A DNA stretch of 64,000 bases from Chrysoperla carnea (GCF_905475395.1 NC_058342.1:33748140-33812139), one strand, 5' to 3'. Shown: positions 36,805 through 49,500, counted from the first letter of the stretch. Translations and numbers: made by a program. Notes: generated from the letters alone by a model not told the origin.

Positions 36805-37011
36805 TCGACTTCTCATGACAGGTTATTCTCAAAGGATCCATTTACTGTTACTGTTTTGGATTCTATGTCCTTAATCATGGATTTTCCCAATCTGAAACTT
36901 CGATGTACAGTGGTTCAAATTGCCAATGAGGCAGGAGAAAAGTCTCTCTTATATTTCCCAAAAATTATTGTCCAGGTCAATATGGATGACGATGGAACGT
37001 TAGAAAAATAA
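36805..37011 (+). CDS. Unassigned ORF segment next to the retrotransposon remnant
   Basis: Within a longer frame the part from about 36805 reads SHDRLFSKDPFTVTVLDSMS ... LKLRCTVVQIANEAGEKSLL ... VQVNMDDDGTLEK, stop at 37011. Composition and lower A+T content look like real or recently real coding sequence, but I recognise no family. It overlaps in another frame the retrotransposon tail, so it may be retrotransposon 3' sequence, or a captured exon. A join to the RecA-like gene was tested and is out of phase. Function unknown. Confidence 0.25.
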   Translation, partial: STSHDRLFSKDPFTVTVLDSMSLIMDFPNLKLRCTVVQIANEAGEKSLLYFPKIIVQVNMDDDGTLEK

Positions 37012-37213
37012 ATTAATTTCCAAAAAAAGATACTTTGAATAAATTTTTTAATATTATTTAAAAAAATAAAATATTGTTTTGTTTTTTGTAACACAAAGTT
37101 ATGAGGCCATTTTCAATTTAATACTTTTTTAGGCATTTGTTGTTTTTCATTTTGTTTTTTCACTGGTATCGGTAACAACTTTTTAATTGTACAAAATAAC
37201 TAATAATTTATAA

Positions 37214-40200
37214 TCACTGGAAAAATATTCTTGCACTACTTAAATTGTAGTATAGAAGGTCGAATTCCTGTAACAAAATAAAACATCATAGATTAGAATT
37301 GGTGGCGGATTTAAGAGAAACTCTCACGGGTGGAGCCGAATTAGATATGCGGCAAAGTAGACACATGTCTAAAAACGCACACGTGGAAGTTTTAAAGAGT
37401 GCCCGGATATGTAACACGAAAGAATACAGTGGGACACATATCAACATCTTCTCACATAGTGAGGTCTTACTTTGGACCCTTCCGTTCGGGCGTCAAGATT
37501 TCAATCGAGGACCACCTTGCAACTGAATAACACAGTCAGGCTGACCTGGGTATCAGGTCACTCTTACGTTAAAGCGATTGAAACAGCAAGATGCTACGTA
37601 ATTTACCAAATCCAGAAGAAGAAGAAAGAATTTTTCATGATTCGGTCGTTTACCGAGGTCGAAAACTTTGATCTAACATTGCCTTTACATTGCCAACAAA
37701 CATTTCGATGTTTCAGCTTGTCTTTTGACTTTGTAGGCTTTGATTTTTCTTCAGAGAAGAATGATTTTCATGAAAAATGAGCCAAGCTAGTAATATAGGT
37801 AATGATTACTCACTTGTTGATATTTTACGATTCGTTTTTCCGTAAGAGGTAATGTTTGTTGCAATTTCAGATCGTCTTTGTTCACATCAGTTTTCTGCTG
37901 TAGTAATTGTTGTTTATCGCGCATGTATTTCTGGCGCACCGATTGAAACCAATGCAACGAATTCATTTCAGTATCTTGTTCCAATAATTTTAAAATATAT
38001 GCCACACCTAAATTTACAAACAAAAATTATTCAAGCCTATTTTAAAATTGGAATCGTAAGTCGAAATATCGAACGCTAGTAATTTCAGTCCGACATCTGA
38101 CAACAAAACTCGTAAACTTACCCATAGCAAAACCGTCATCAGTAAAGGATGCCCCCTCTTTATTCTTTTTATTTAATCTTTCCTTGCAGAAGAGTGTATG
38201 CTCAACAAAATTAATTGTTAGCGGAGGTACAATTGCATAAAAATTTCTTAAATGCATATTTTTTGGATTACGAAAAACTGGTGCAAATACTTCCACAAGT
38301 AACTAAAAAAAAAAAAAAAACGGCGGAGTTAGATTTTAAAAAAGCATGAAAGATGGCAGAGTTAGTTTTTTTAACTAGAGACCAGCATGCATGGGGAATA
38401 ATAATACATAAGAGGGGTACCGCAAATGAATCTCTAGCACCTAGACCAAGGGGGACTTCTGTGCCCTCCTTGAGAAAGAACAACCTGTCACCCGAAGTCG
38501 AGACGTCTCTGGGTAAGAGATGCTATTTTAAGTACATGAAGCTTTTTTAGCTTTTTTAGCCGAACGTTTTAAAGACGATTTAAATCGTACGACCGCTGAA
38601 CTAGTTAAATAATAAATACTCTTGTTTACCTTAAAATATTCGGTTTTCTCGTCAAAATGCTCTGTTAACGTTTCAATTTGTTTTAATAATTGTTCTGCAC
38701 TTTTTACGGTACGTTTTGAACAATTTTCTAACTCAAATTGATAATTTGTGTCGGAATTTGGTAAAAATGCAATGGCATTTCCACAGAAATGTCGACCACC
38801 AGACCGTATCATACGAATGTAACCCATTGCATTACCTTTAAAATAAAAAAACCAAAAACAAAACACTATATTAGTAACAAAATGAATAATGAGTGGACAA
38901 TTTTTATGAAACATAGGGTATATGATCATAAATAGCACAACAAAATCAAATAAAATATCATGGTAACCAAGAAAAAATTAATGCATCTTTGAAATTTTCC
39001 GCATCGATTTTTTTTTATGATTTTTTACAACCTAATAAACAATTATGAAAAATTTCAAAGATGCATTAATTTTTCTTCTAAATTTTTAGTTTCATTGTAC
39101 TAAAATAAAAGAACATACCAATATGACTGATTAACACACGAAACAAGTCCAGAAAACTTTCACCATTAGCTGTCACCCCCAATTTTCGTATTGATTTGTT
39201 AAATTTTTCAGCACGATCGAATGGATACATTTGATCGAGTTCAGTCTTATTTTCTCGAAAATATCGAATGTCTTTGATTAATCGTGATTTAATATGTTCA
39301 TCGTACATAAATTGCGAGAATAATAAAAATTTTTTTCGCAAAAATTGATATGTAAAATTTACCTGTAAACAAAAAAATCATTAAAATTTAAATTGAGTGC
39401 GCCGCCATTTTGTATGTCCGGTATGCATTGAACAGCTTTGGAAAAAAAAATAAACGATTTGATCCTTGGAAAACATAGAGATAATACCATAGAGCTGTAT
39501 AGACATAGAAAACGCTATAAGTGAATTCTTGAGCGTGAAAAACATGTCTAATGAATTGAATCGCTTGAAAGATGTCAAAGTCATTCAATGTTTACATACC
39601 GACATCAAAAATGACGATATATAGGAGCGCCCAAGGCTCGATGATCATGAGCTTGGGTTAAGCCTCTTGAAGAGTAATTAATGAATAGAGAAGAAAATAT
39701 AAACTTACAGTCGTATTCATGATACCGATTCCATGCATTCGTATCGAATTCGCTAAATGTCGTATATTAATCGTGTTCAGATGTTTATTGTTGCTACACT
39801 GCTCGATAAATACTTGATTATTTAAATTATATAAATATTTTGACACAAATACATGAATATTTCGCATTATTTCTAAGCCGTCCAATCCCTAAAAACAAAA
39901 CATTATGAAATCAAACTTTCTCAACCATTATCCCTCACAAATCAACTGAAAAATTTCTATGTGATTCAAGATGGCCCCGCAGCCATCGGGTAGGGACTCC
40001 AGGGAAAGAGAAATAAACAAATTTGTATGAGAAGGATGCCACAAGTGCCAAATTGAAAAGAACAAATTTTTATATGAAGGGCCGCATGTAAGAGGGCGCA
40101 ATGTTGATTTACGAAGATTAAAAAAAGAAAAAGTAGAAAGCAGTTTTCAGGGATGATTTGTAAGGGATGTAAGAAGTGATTAAAAATTTTTCTGGTACCT

Positions 40201-43200
40201 GTTCTAAAGTTTGATTTGGTAAATAATCCTCAACAGTATCTAATTTATGCTTGAAATATGCTAAACGTCGCATTTCGCCGTACGTGTGCCAATCATGCAA
40301 AACAACTGTGGCTAAATTATAAAACGTTGTACTTAAATAATTTTCCGTGTTCGCTGTAAAAATCCATAAAGTTAATTTTGAAATACAGAATGTGCCCAGA
40401 AAAACTCAATTATTTCGAACGTTGCATCCTTTTGTAAGGCATAAAGATTAAAAATAACATGCTTTTGTTTCACTTTCGAAATAGTTGAGTCGTATGAACA
40501 CTTGAACACTCAACGATACTTACTTTTAATATAAAGAAAATGATCTGCAATTCGAATCGGTTTCATTTCTAATAACGATCGTACATGAGCACTATTCGTT
40601 TCGAACGGATTTGGTGCATCAACTTGTAAATGTGCATGCGTTTGTAAACGTAAATTAATTTCTATTGTTTGACATAATGGTAGCATTAATTTTTCATCGA
40701 AACTTGATTCTAAATATTTGATAAATGTTGAGCTATCTTCAGGTGTTAATGTTTCTAGACAATCGTTGATTCCATAAAATGTATACTGAAATTAATATTC
40801 AAGTACAGTGAAACCGCGGTAATTCGACAAACGTTTGAAAATTGAACGTTGAATTACTTACTAAAACTTTGGACATGTCAACTTTCGAATCGAAAATCGT
40901 TTGAAAATAAACTCGAAGTAACATTTGATGCCAATAGATGAAAGATACATCACAGAATTCAATTAATTTTCGATTACAATTAATCAATATGTATATCTGT
41001 TGCAATCGATTACGTATTTGACCGTAAACATTATCAGCAATCGTCATTGTAGCTGCTAACGATAATCGTATAATTAACAAACGACGATCTGTTGGTGGAG
41101 CACTTAACGATTGTTCTGCAATACGTAATGCAGTAATTACATCTAAATTTTTATCTTTGTATGATTTATCTTGTGTCATGCTTTTCTAAAACAAATCAAA
41201 TTATCGAATTTTTAAATCCCTTCAATTTCCTGGATACAGGGTGAATTTTAACTAACCTTTAAATTAAATGTAATCGACAAGACTTGATATTGTAAATATT
41301 GAATAATTATTGAAATGCAATGATTGATTTTATCAAAATGTAATTTAAAAGTATATAAAATTCCTTTCACCAACGAATTCAACCGAAAAATACACATAAG
41401 AACCGTTCGATTAATTGGTTTCCCTTCAGCTGCATGTATATTTGTTATCCAGCGTAACGTATGCGTTATTGTATGCGCTAACGTGATACCATTCATGAAC
41501 AACGTACATCGTTGTTGACAATCCGCTAATTTCATTTGTGATGTTTTACCATCTTTGACCATTTTATCCAATTGCAGAATCCAATTACACGTCTGAAAAT
41601 TGAGTTAAATACTTAGTTCCAATTTTTGTCACTACACGCAATCAAACTGTGAAAAACACTAACAATATTGTTCCTTGTCGACGCCATATTGACACTGTGT
41701 GTGTGTTTCACAGCGCCACGTGTCAAAAAGTGGAAGTAAATTTAAATAACTCGGCTAGGCAAGTAGTAAACGTTTTCAATCCAAGTTGAATGGCTGAATA
41801 TCGTTCAGGCCAAAAGGCAAGGCTATTAATTGGACGGATAAGAAAGCTAATTGGCAGTGACATATACAGGGTGGGGCATTTTAATCTATACACCTAAATA
41901 TCTCGTTTTGTAGTTAACCAATCAAAAAATAACTTTAAAAATAGCTGCAGAGTTTAATGGGGGACATCACGTTCTGGCATCAGATTGGACCTAATTCTTC
42001 GGGTTTCTCTAATTTAGGTGTATAGAATAAAATGGCCCACCCTGTATATATATGTTAATGTATATATTTACCTGATGACACAATGCAAGCGTATCTTTCA
42101 AAATATTCTGAGCTTTATTTGTCAAATAAGCTTGCCGTTGGACGACTGTTGATTGGACATAACGCTCATCAAATATTTGTAATAAATTTGGAATATGACG
42201 AGATAGAAATTGCTCTGGATACCACAACAAATTACCAACGAGTGTCGCCGCACACATCTATTCAATCAAAAAAAAAAAAAAAAAACACTCTCTAAAAAAT
42301 ACTCTTTAAACGAAATCTCGAAACAAATAGAACTTACCTTCTTATTAAATTCGAGTAAATGTTTTACATATTTCTTTTCCGCATTGCCAAACATATGAAA
42401 ATGGAAAACTGTTAATGTATTTATTCGTAGCCAATTTTGGGTACGATCTAAAGATTCATCGTTTCTTTCTAAATCCGCCAGTACATTTGTTAAATATGTC
42501 ATTAATTCATCCCCAAAATTTGAATTTTTTCCAATTAATTTCGATCGATCATCTAAACATGCTTCAATTGTATTCTGAAAAATAATTCTATTTTGAGTAT
42601 CGATTGGGTAAAAGAGAAAAAAAGAAATCATATCCGGCCAATTCGTCGTTATACATGATTTAGACTGTATTTTGTTTTCGAGTTACATACCTGGAAAATT
42701 TTATCGGTCAAAAGAATTGATTCAATTTGATATAGAAGTTTATCGAATGCGCGTAATTGATCTAACGGTAATTGGAATACTTTATGGCTGTGTTGGGCCG
42801 TCCTAGACGTTCGCTTGTAAGTGGCCCAACTATTCTTAATCACTGGATTATTTAATAAATTTTCTATAATTACAATATATACCAAAATATCTGCTAAACT
42901 TTCGCATACATCCTGAAAATCAAAGAAAATTCAATTTTTAGCCCTTCCAAATAGGGTAATACACTCATTTTTGAAAAGTGGCTCATTTAGTGAACGCCAT
43001 ATTGCTCTGTGGTCATGACGTCAGTTGACTGTGTAAATGTTCTGATCAAGAACACATATATAAGAACATGAAACCTCCTATGCCGAGCTATAAGCGCCCG
43101 TGGCTGAATTTGAGGCGCCTATCTGAGCGGGTTCTAATAATCGGTCGTTGCGTACTTTGTACTGCGAATCAGGCTGCCTAAGTGATTGAAAATTAATTAA

Positions 43201-45128
43201 CATTGTTCAATTGATTGAAAACAAAAGACAGCCTGATTAGCAGTAGGCGCTTTTTTCCTGCTATCCTCTCCACGCTAGTTTTATGTCTTAGCGTCCTTAA
43301 TATATATGTTCTTGGCGCTGATATTACACAACCGTATGACGTAATAACATGGCGGCTGCTATCTCATGGCGTTTAAAAACAGATTTAAAAACTGGAAATT
43401 ATGCTACTTTTTCCTGGATCCGTTACTGCATGTAAATGGAATCAAATGGTTTTATGGGCTGAACTAAACTTACCATATAAAAAATATTCGACGTTTTTAT
43501 TGGTATTTTAGATTCTTTTTGTGTAATTGCAACTAATTGTTGAATAATTAATGTAATTAATTCCCTAGCACATTTTATTGATCCACATAAATTTTGTAAA
43601 AGTTCCAAAAGTTTACTTAAATTATCTAAGTTTAGTTTACCACCATCTGAATCTAAAAATCAATTATTAAGAATTATTTATGAGTTAGAGGATGTTTCAT
43701 TGTCAGTGAAAAAAGATGTAATTACCTTTGCCATAAAATAATAGCTCGTTAAAAAATTTTTGTTTGCCCTGTTCGGTTAATATTTTGGCTTCCTCGCAAA
43801 CAGATGCTAACGATGCTAACACTTTACTAAAGATCTTGTTATCAGACTGTACCAATTGTAATATCGATAAATCTTCCCATGCTTCAAACTTAAAAAGAAA
43901 AAAAAGAAATTATTAAACAAATTTCTAAAAAAGAAATTGTTAAACATTGTTTTTTAAAAACGATTAATTTTTATTCCCGACCTGTTTTTTATTAAAAGAA
44001 TTAATGGTTCTACAATTACTTTCACTAAATCAATCATTCAAACGGCTGAAGAAATATTTTGAGCATTGTGAAAGGTTAGTGGAACGCACCCTAAATGAAT
44101 CCATCCTAACTATATTACACATATGAAGGGTAGAGTTCAGGAAGACCACCTTAAAGTAAAAGTGTCCAAAATAACTGTTCTAAAATTGACCAGAATGGCG
44201 CTTATGTAGCAAAAAGTGTTTGATGAGAATACTTCTCTATCCTTCTCTAACAACTTGTTTAGATCTTTATCTTACTCTAATTACTTTCTTTTAAAACTTA
44301 CACTTTTGCTATAGCAGCACCATCAATTTTCTGCTTTTCGGTGGACACTTTTTATATACAGAGATGATTCTGAGATAATTATAAATTGTATTAATAAGGG
44401 GGCGACGCCGCGAGTTAAAGCTAGTAGTGTAATAATTGATAATAAATGGCACTTACTTGTATATCAATAAGATTATACATTGGATCTGATAAATTGACAT
44501 GCTTTTGTAGATTGTACTCCAAATTTGTAAGATCTTCATTATGTTTCTCCAAAAAATTACCATATAATTTCAATTGTGTTTTACCGGCGATTTCTGAAAT
44601 CAAAAATAATCCTTATTTCATGTAAATTTTAGTCTTTAATTCTTAAATTGAACTGAGTTTACGAAGTATATCGATAGAAGAAAAAAGGAAAATATATGAA
44701 TTTGAACTTTTTTGCTATGTTATTACGGTTTACCCACTTGCAAGGCTTGTATGGAGAATGATGAAGCCTTCATTCATGTTATTTCCACCTGCAGAAAACC
44801 AACCTGCTTGGCCATTTCTAGTTACGCCAATGGAAAGTTTACTAATTAGATAATTTTGTTTCCATAATCAATATTTCTAGCCATTACAAATTTAGGAATA
44901 AATTTATACCACTGTTATCATTAAAATGAATCTTATATAAAACCTTTGATTCACTAGTTCAGAGAGTTCCATTTTTTGGAGATGAATCTCGTACTAAATG
45001 ATAAGTGATTTTTTATTTTGTATGTTTTTTTATGAAAGAATGAAAATTAAAAAAATGAAATAAAATTATAACTTACTATGTGTTTCTTTTTCAAAATTTT
45101 TATATTCTAAATCACTTGCTTCTAACAT
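37214..45128 (-). CDS. WASHC4: WASH complex subunit 4 (SWIP), complete, 17 exons
   Basis: SWIP is a core subunit of the WASH complex, which activates Arp2/3 to build branched actin on endosomes for cargo sorting. Exons (minus): 45077-45128, 44457-44593, 43726-43888, 43474-43652, 42691-42912, 42338-42574, 42072-42257, 41257-41592, 40862-41185, 40524-40785, 40199-40353, 39709-39888, 39119-39362, 38630-38835, 38122-38302, 37814-38007, 37214-37267. All are in phase and give 1103 residues, near the roughly 1170 of vertebrate SWIP. Hallmark blocks: ALHDWATY-like [114 protein letters not shown], and C-terminal LSSARIFF. Several introns hold MITEs. Head-to-head with INTS12 (1.4 kb apart). Essentially certain. 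Confidence 0.97.
37299..37615 (+). pseudogene. RNase H-like retrotransposon fragment inside WASHC4 intron 16
   Basis: One frame reads [20 protein letters not shown]; after a shift another reads [20 protein letters not shown] and AIETARC. The order (IxIxSDSxxxLxAL ... VxLxWVPGHSxxxGNExAD) is that of the RNase H domain of non-LTR elements. It is antisense to the host gene and frameshifted, hence dead. Confidence 0.6.
38971..39077. repeat. Short hairpin element in WASHC4 intron 13
   Basis: AATTAATGCATCTTTGAAAT at the left is mirrored by TTTCAAAGATGCATTAATTT at the right, with a roughly 45-base loop. Half-copies of the same motif occur at 47096-47122 and 55770-55803, so this is a dispersed miniature element. 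Confidence 0.75.
40786..40861 (-). other. 76-base WASHC4 intron 9 made of transposon-end-like sequence
   Basis: On the plus strand it reads CAGTGAAACCGCGGTAATTC then GACAAACGTTTG and AACGTTGAATTAC. The start resembles a pogo/Tigger terminus, and GTAATTC ... GAATTAC is an imperfect palindrome spanning most of the intron. The donor GTAAGT/GTAATT lies at the palindrome edge. Confidence 0.5.
41866..42046. mobile_element. MITE with ACAGGGTGG termini in WASHC4 intron 7
   Basis: The left arm TACAGGGTGGGGCATTTTA and TATACACCTAAAT is inverted at the right as ATTTAGGTGTATAGAATAAA then TGGCCCACCCTGTA. It is about 180 bp, with TA at both edges. It has no coding capacity. Confidence 0.85.
43047..43314. 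mobile_element. MITE, CAAGAACATATATA family, copy 1
   Basis: In WASHC4 intron 4. Ends CAAGAACACATATATAAG and GTCCTTAATATATATGTTCTTG (inverse). The interior has GGTCGTTGCGTACTTTGTAC and a CAGGCTGCC / GGCAG-type fold. A second copy in the opposite orientation is at 51025-51320, with matching ATGAAACCTCCTATG and GAGCTATAAGCGC blocks. Confidence 0.85.
44120..44375. mobile_element. Element related to the 8-bp-TSD family, in WASHC4 intron 2
   Basis: Carries GGGTAGAGTTCAGGA at one end and GGACACTTTTTATATACAGA at the other. The interior blocks AAATTGACCAGAATGGCGCT, TCTCTATCCTTCTC and AACTTACACTTTTGCTATAG match the 59723-59982 element in reverse complement. The ends are more decayed than in that copy. 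Confidence 0.75.
44725..44800 (+). pseudogene. Retrotransposon zinc-knuckle fragment in WASHC4 intron 1
   Basis: The frame reads [20 protein letters not shown], the same signature as the fragment at 36564-36800. Only about 25 codons remain, antisense to WASHC4. Confidence 0.6.
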
Positions 45129-46562
45129 GTTTTGAGTTTTGACAGTTTTAATAAGTTGTCAAAACAAGTTGTCAAATTGTATACAATACACTGAACTGAA
45201 CCCTAAATGATTTAAATTTGTTCTGTGGATGAAATTAAAAAAATTATCATTTCTACATTCATTTTTTTTCAAGGCTTTTATCAGAAATATGATTTATTGA
45301 AAATTATTGAAAAAATTTTTTTATCATTTCTTTTTTTTTATAAAACAGTTATATTACATCATGTCATAAATACCGGGTGTAACAGAACAATGGTCAATAT
45401 TCAAGTGGCTGATAGGGTATACCAATACAAGCATTTTAGTACGATAAATGTCTCGGGAATAGGGCTGCTAAATCAAGATTTCAAAAATAATGGAAATCTT
45501 CGTCTTATAGTCTTCGTAAAAATATGAAGAATTTTTTTGTTTTTATTCTTGACAAATTAAATAATATTATTATAAAAACATTCTTCTGAAGACGAGACAG
45601 ATTCGGTACCAATTTTCCAAGCTCTGAGGTCTGTAACTATGAAAGTACTCGTTTCCGGACATATGTTTCTTGTTCGCTCCGTGCATGATTTTTATTTCAG
45701 GGAGGTTTTACTTTATGTATTATAATTATATGGATGCACATATAAGTCTATGGATTGTCTACATAGTTTATATTGAAAATTTAATACTATTTTCTAACAA
45801 ATTTAAATGAGTGATTATGTTTATTTACATTAAATTACATTAATTTGACATTTTTAATACCATTTACATCTTAACAATTGAAAATGAGTCACGATTTATT
45901 GCAATTTTTATAAGTTAACAACGCTGCGATCGATTTAGCTGTCCCCTCCATCTAATATGCCCTGTCAATACCAAAGTGCTTGTTTTGTCACTCATATTGC
46001 CTATTTATTATGTTACACCCGGTAAACACAGCACATCATCGAGAAGTACTAAGTACCTGGCCTATCTGCCGAACGGGTTTATTGAACGCTCTGTATAAGT
46101 ATATCCCATACAAATCTTGTAAAAAATACTCTCGTTAGATTTGACTGTAAACTACCCCCTCCCCTCAATAAATCAGAAACTTATAGTAAAATTTTATAAT
46201 AAATATTCAATCACATTTTTCAAGTTTTAATAAACTTTTTTGAAATTTTACGGCTGCATTAAAAGTGATAAATTAATGAATGTAGTAATTGTTGCGATTA
46301 AAATGAAGACTAATAAATTTAAATTAGTATCAGTGGATCAGTGATAAGGTTAACCTAACTTTCAAGAATCAAATAAACAGTATTCAAGGGCCAAAAAAAC
46401 CCGCAGACTCGTGCTAATTCGACTCCATCCAAGGCATGGCCAACCCGTAGAACACAGATTGAATGCAAGGGCCAAAAAGCCACTTTTAGCAAAAGTGATT
46501 TAAGAAAATATTTACCTTCAAATGAACCGGTAACGGTAAATTTTGAGCTTTAACTTAAAAAA
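45129..46562. promoter_or_regulatory. Divergent WASHC4/INTS12 intergenic region
   Basis: The start codons are 1434 bases apart on opposite strands, so both promoters must lie here or in non-coding first exons. The 650-bp TIR element occupies nearly half. No TATA box, initiator or other specific motif can be assigned with confidence. Confidence 0.4.
45373..46022. mobile_element. TIR element, 650 bp, between WASHC4 and INTS12
   Basis: The left end CCGGGTGTAACA and right end TGTTACACCCGG are perfect 12-base inverted repeats, each flanked by TA. The interior has no intact transposase, and the ORF crossing the left end is an artefact. TA targets suggest Tc1/mariner-type mobilisation. It sits in the likely shared promoter region of two divergent genes. 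Confidence 0.85.
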
Positions 46563-49500
46563 ATGAGTAGTAGCAGCACGGACGATGCACATATCAATCG
46601 TGTAATTGAGCTTATGCATTCCAAAGATGAATCCTCATACGAGGAATTATATAAATTACTTGAGGAGGTTATCATTAAAAAATATGGAAATACACGATCC
46701 TTGGATAACATTCGATTTAAGGTAATGTTCAGCTTTGTATTTGCCACGAAACCACAAAAACTTCGGTTTAATGTGGAATCGAATATATATTTGACAGTTT
46801 ATAAAATGTCAGCTTGGGTTGTGTGGATTATAAAATGAATTAATATTTTGTTTTAGCGTGAGGTTGTTCCAGTTGCAATTGAAACACCCGTTGTGTCTGC
46901 ACCAGTGCCTGCAAAACGTCGATCACAAGATGACAGCGGTCGAAATTCGGATAATGAATTAGTTTTTACACTTTTAAAAGATGATTTAACATGTGTTACA
47001 TGTCGGTAAGCATTTCCAATACTTCCACAATAATCTTAACCACAAAACCATACACAGTCTTTAGCACAATTAAACTAAATATCTAAATAAAAAAATTAAT
47101 GCATCTTTGAAATTTTCTACAGTTGCTTATTATGGTGTAAACACTTCTTTAAAAAAAGTCAGCCTCTCAGGGGCGTACCTAACCCTCTTTTTGGGTGGTA
47201 GCTGGGGGGTTTTAATCAGTTTTTTACAAATTACAAAAAAAACTATTCAAAAAATATTCGATTAAAAGTTCTAGCTGTATTTATGCACATTTTCTTTTTT
47301 TTCGATTTTCTAGCTTCAAAATTGATCGAGATATGCCAATTTTAAAATAAAATTTTCGAATTAAATAAAAAAATTAAATCTGAGCTCACGCTAAATTAAA
47401 TCTAAGCTCACGAGCGAAATTTCTCACTCTAAACACACGATAGTATCCGAATAACTTTAACCTAAGTTTTGACGAGTTTATTCTTATAAAAGTCAAGATA
47501 AATTATGAACCAACAAATTTTTATCAACTAATAGCTGACTCGTCGAACTTCGTACGGCGTAACAGTCAATGAATATCGTGTTCGCTGGAGAATTTCAAGT
47601 TTAAAAATAAAAACTACCGTTCTATAGCCTTCACTTCCCCTGCTCTGACTTGCTTCCGCTTTTGTTAACAATTTCAGAGGTTTTTAATTTTTTGGTACGG
47701 GATCCTAATATTTTAGAAAAGAAAACAGAGCCCACATTATTTTTAAAATCGATCAAGTAGTGGATTTAAAATTGACGGATTTTCAAACAAACCTTCATTC
47801 CTCTGCCCACCCTCTTATTGAGAAAAAAACTATCGTTTAAGTTGGAACAAATTACAGATAGTTACGAAATTTGATCAAAGTCGGTTCAGTAGTTTCGGAG
47901 TTAATCCCGAACATACACCGTGACACGATATTTTTTTATATATGTAAATTTTGTTTTTAGGGATATGGACGTGAGTGCTGGCAACCAATTAATTGAATGT
48001 AATTCTTGTCATGCTCTGTATCATCAAGAATGTCATACTCCATACATTTTGGATTCGGAGCTAAATACGAATTGGATTTGTTCAACTTGTAAAGTAAGTT
48101 TCTTTTTCGTCCGCTGTGATAAACGAAGCCACTTTCCACCTCCGTTGAGCGGCAAAATAGTATACATACCACGGGAGCAAGTAAAGAATGTCTCTGATCT
48201 CATGTTTGTCGCCCGAGGAGAAGTCAAATGAACATGGAATCTGAGATATTCTTTACTTTTGCTCCCTAGATATGTAATACATTATTTTTTTCGGAGTTAG
48301 TTATTTTTCGCTGAATGTAACCTTTGAAATTCGTATGTGGCTCGAATGGATATTCATTCCCCATCCCTTATCCTTTCATCCCTTCATATCAATAAATTTT
48401 TCGATGAAATGATATTTAATCTGAATCGTTAAATATTATTTTTTAGTATCGTGCTCGAAAAGCATCAAAACATTCATCGGGTAGCAGTAGTCGTAACAAT
48501 GGCGGTAGTGGCAGTGGTTCAGGGAGTGAAAGACATTCGTCCACATCAGCATCGAAAGGTGGAAGTTCGTATTCAAAGTCTCAATTATATAAATAAGTAG
48601 AAAATAATTTTTCGCTTTTTTCATTTTTTTTTTCTAATATTTGCTTTAAATAAAAATATGAACACGTATCTAATTTCTCTTGTGTTTCTTACGAATTCCA
48701 AAAACGTGATTCCATTCATTTAGAATTAATTTATGGTATTCTAAAAAAAACGTAGATAATTTAAACGTAGATACAGAGTCTTTTTTTAGACTTATCCCAA
48801 CCGATTTATATGTGCGTTCCATCTAGTCAAAATCAGTTATTGCGACATCGCTTCTAACGATTAATCGATAAATACATATGTGAACATTTATTGACTTCGA
48901 GTTGAGACATATTTATTGAAGTAAATACCGCGATACTCGAAATTAAATTGTATATTCAGAAATTCTATCTAAAAAATATAAATTCCAATAACTTACATTC
49001 CGCTGAATATCGATATTTTGATTGTAACGCAACCGTCAAATAAATTTAGCTACTGACGATGGTTGCGTGTTACAATCGAAATATCGATATTCAGCGGAGT
49101 GTAAGTCTATTATATGAACAAATTTTTGTTATAGGTGTTCATAAAATCACCTAATTATTCCATTTCTAGCTGTCCGTCTGCCTGTGGACACGGTAACTCA
49201 AAAACGAAATGAGATATCAAGCAATGAGTAAAAAGTGAGGCTAAGTTCGTAAATGAGCAACATAGTTCAATTGAGTCTTTCGTAAATGTCACGTTTGTTT
49301 GTCCGTGAGGGCGTAAAATTATTTTGGTGTCCATTTTCTCCAAAATTAGAAAAGATAGAGAGTTGAAAATTTGTAGGTTCGTTCCACTAGTGTGTCTTGT
49401 GAAGCATTCTCGAAAATCGAAATCAAATTCTAGAAAATACTTTCGAAAATTAATAAAAGCTCGCCATAATTCTATAAATTGGTATGGAATGATATATAAA

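Larger units (their letters stand above)
36086..37213. other. Tail-to-tail intergenic region between the RecA-like gene and WASHC4
   Basis: The two genes converge here. Apart from the retrotransposon remnant and the unassigned ORF listed separately, the region is A+T-rich. On the plus strand an AATAAA at about 37037 follows the unassigned ORF. No further exon was seen. Confidence 0.5.

Noticed and set aside
36632-36841. 69-codon minus-strand ORF
   Set aside because: Antisense to the retrotransposon zinc-knuckle fragment, which matches a known protein pattern.
35996-37011. Joining the RecA-like gene to the ORF at 36805-37011 through the GTAAGT at 36077
   Set aside because: The best acceptor (GACAG at about 36821) puts the downstream sequence out of phase and hits a stop.
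45225-45527. 100-codon plus-strand ORF
   Set aside because: It crosses the left terminus of the CCGGGTGTAACA element and is hydrophobic noise before that.
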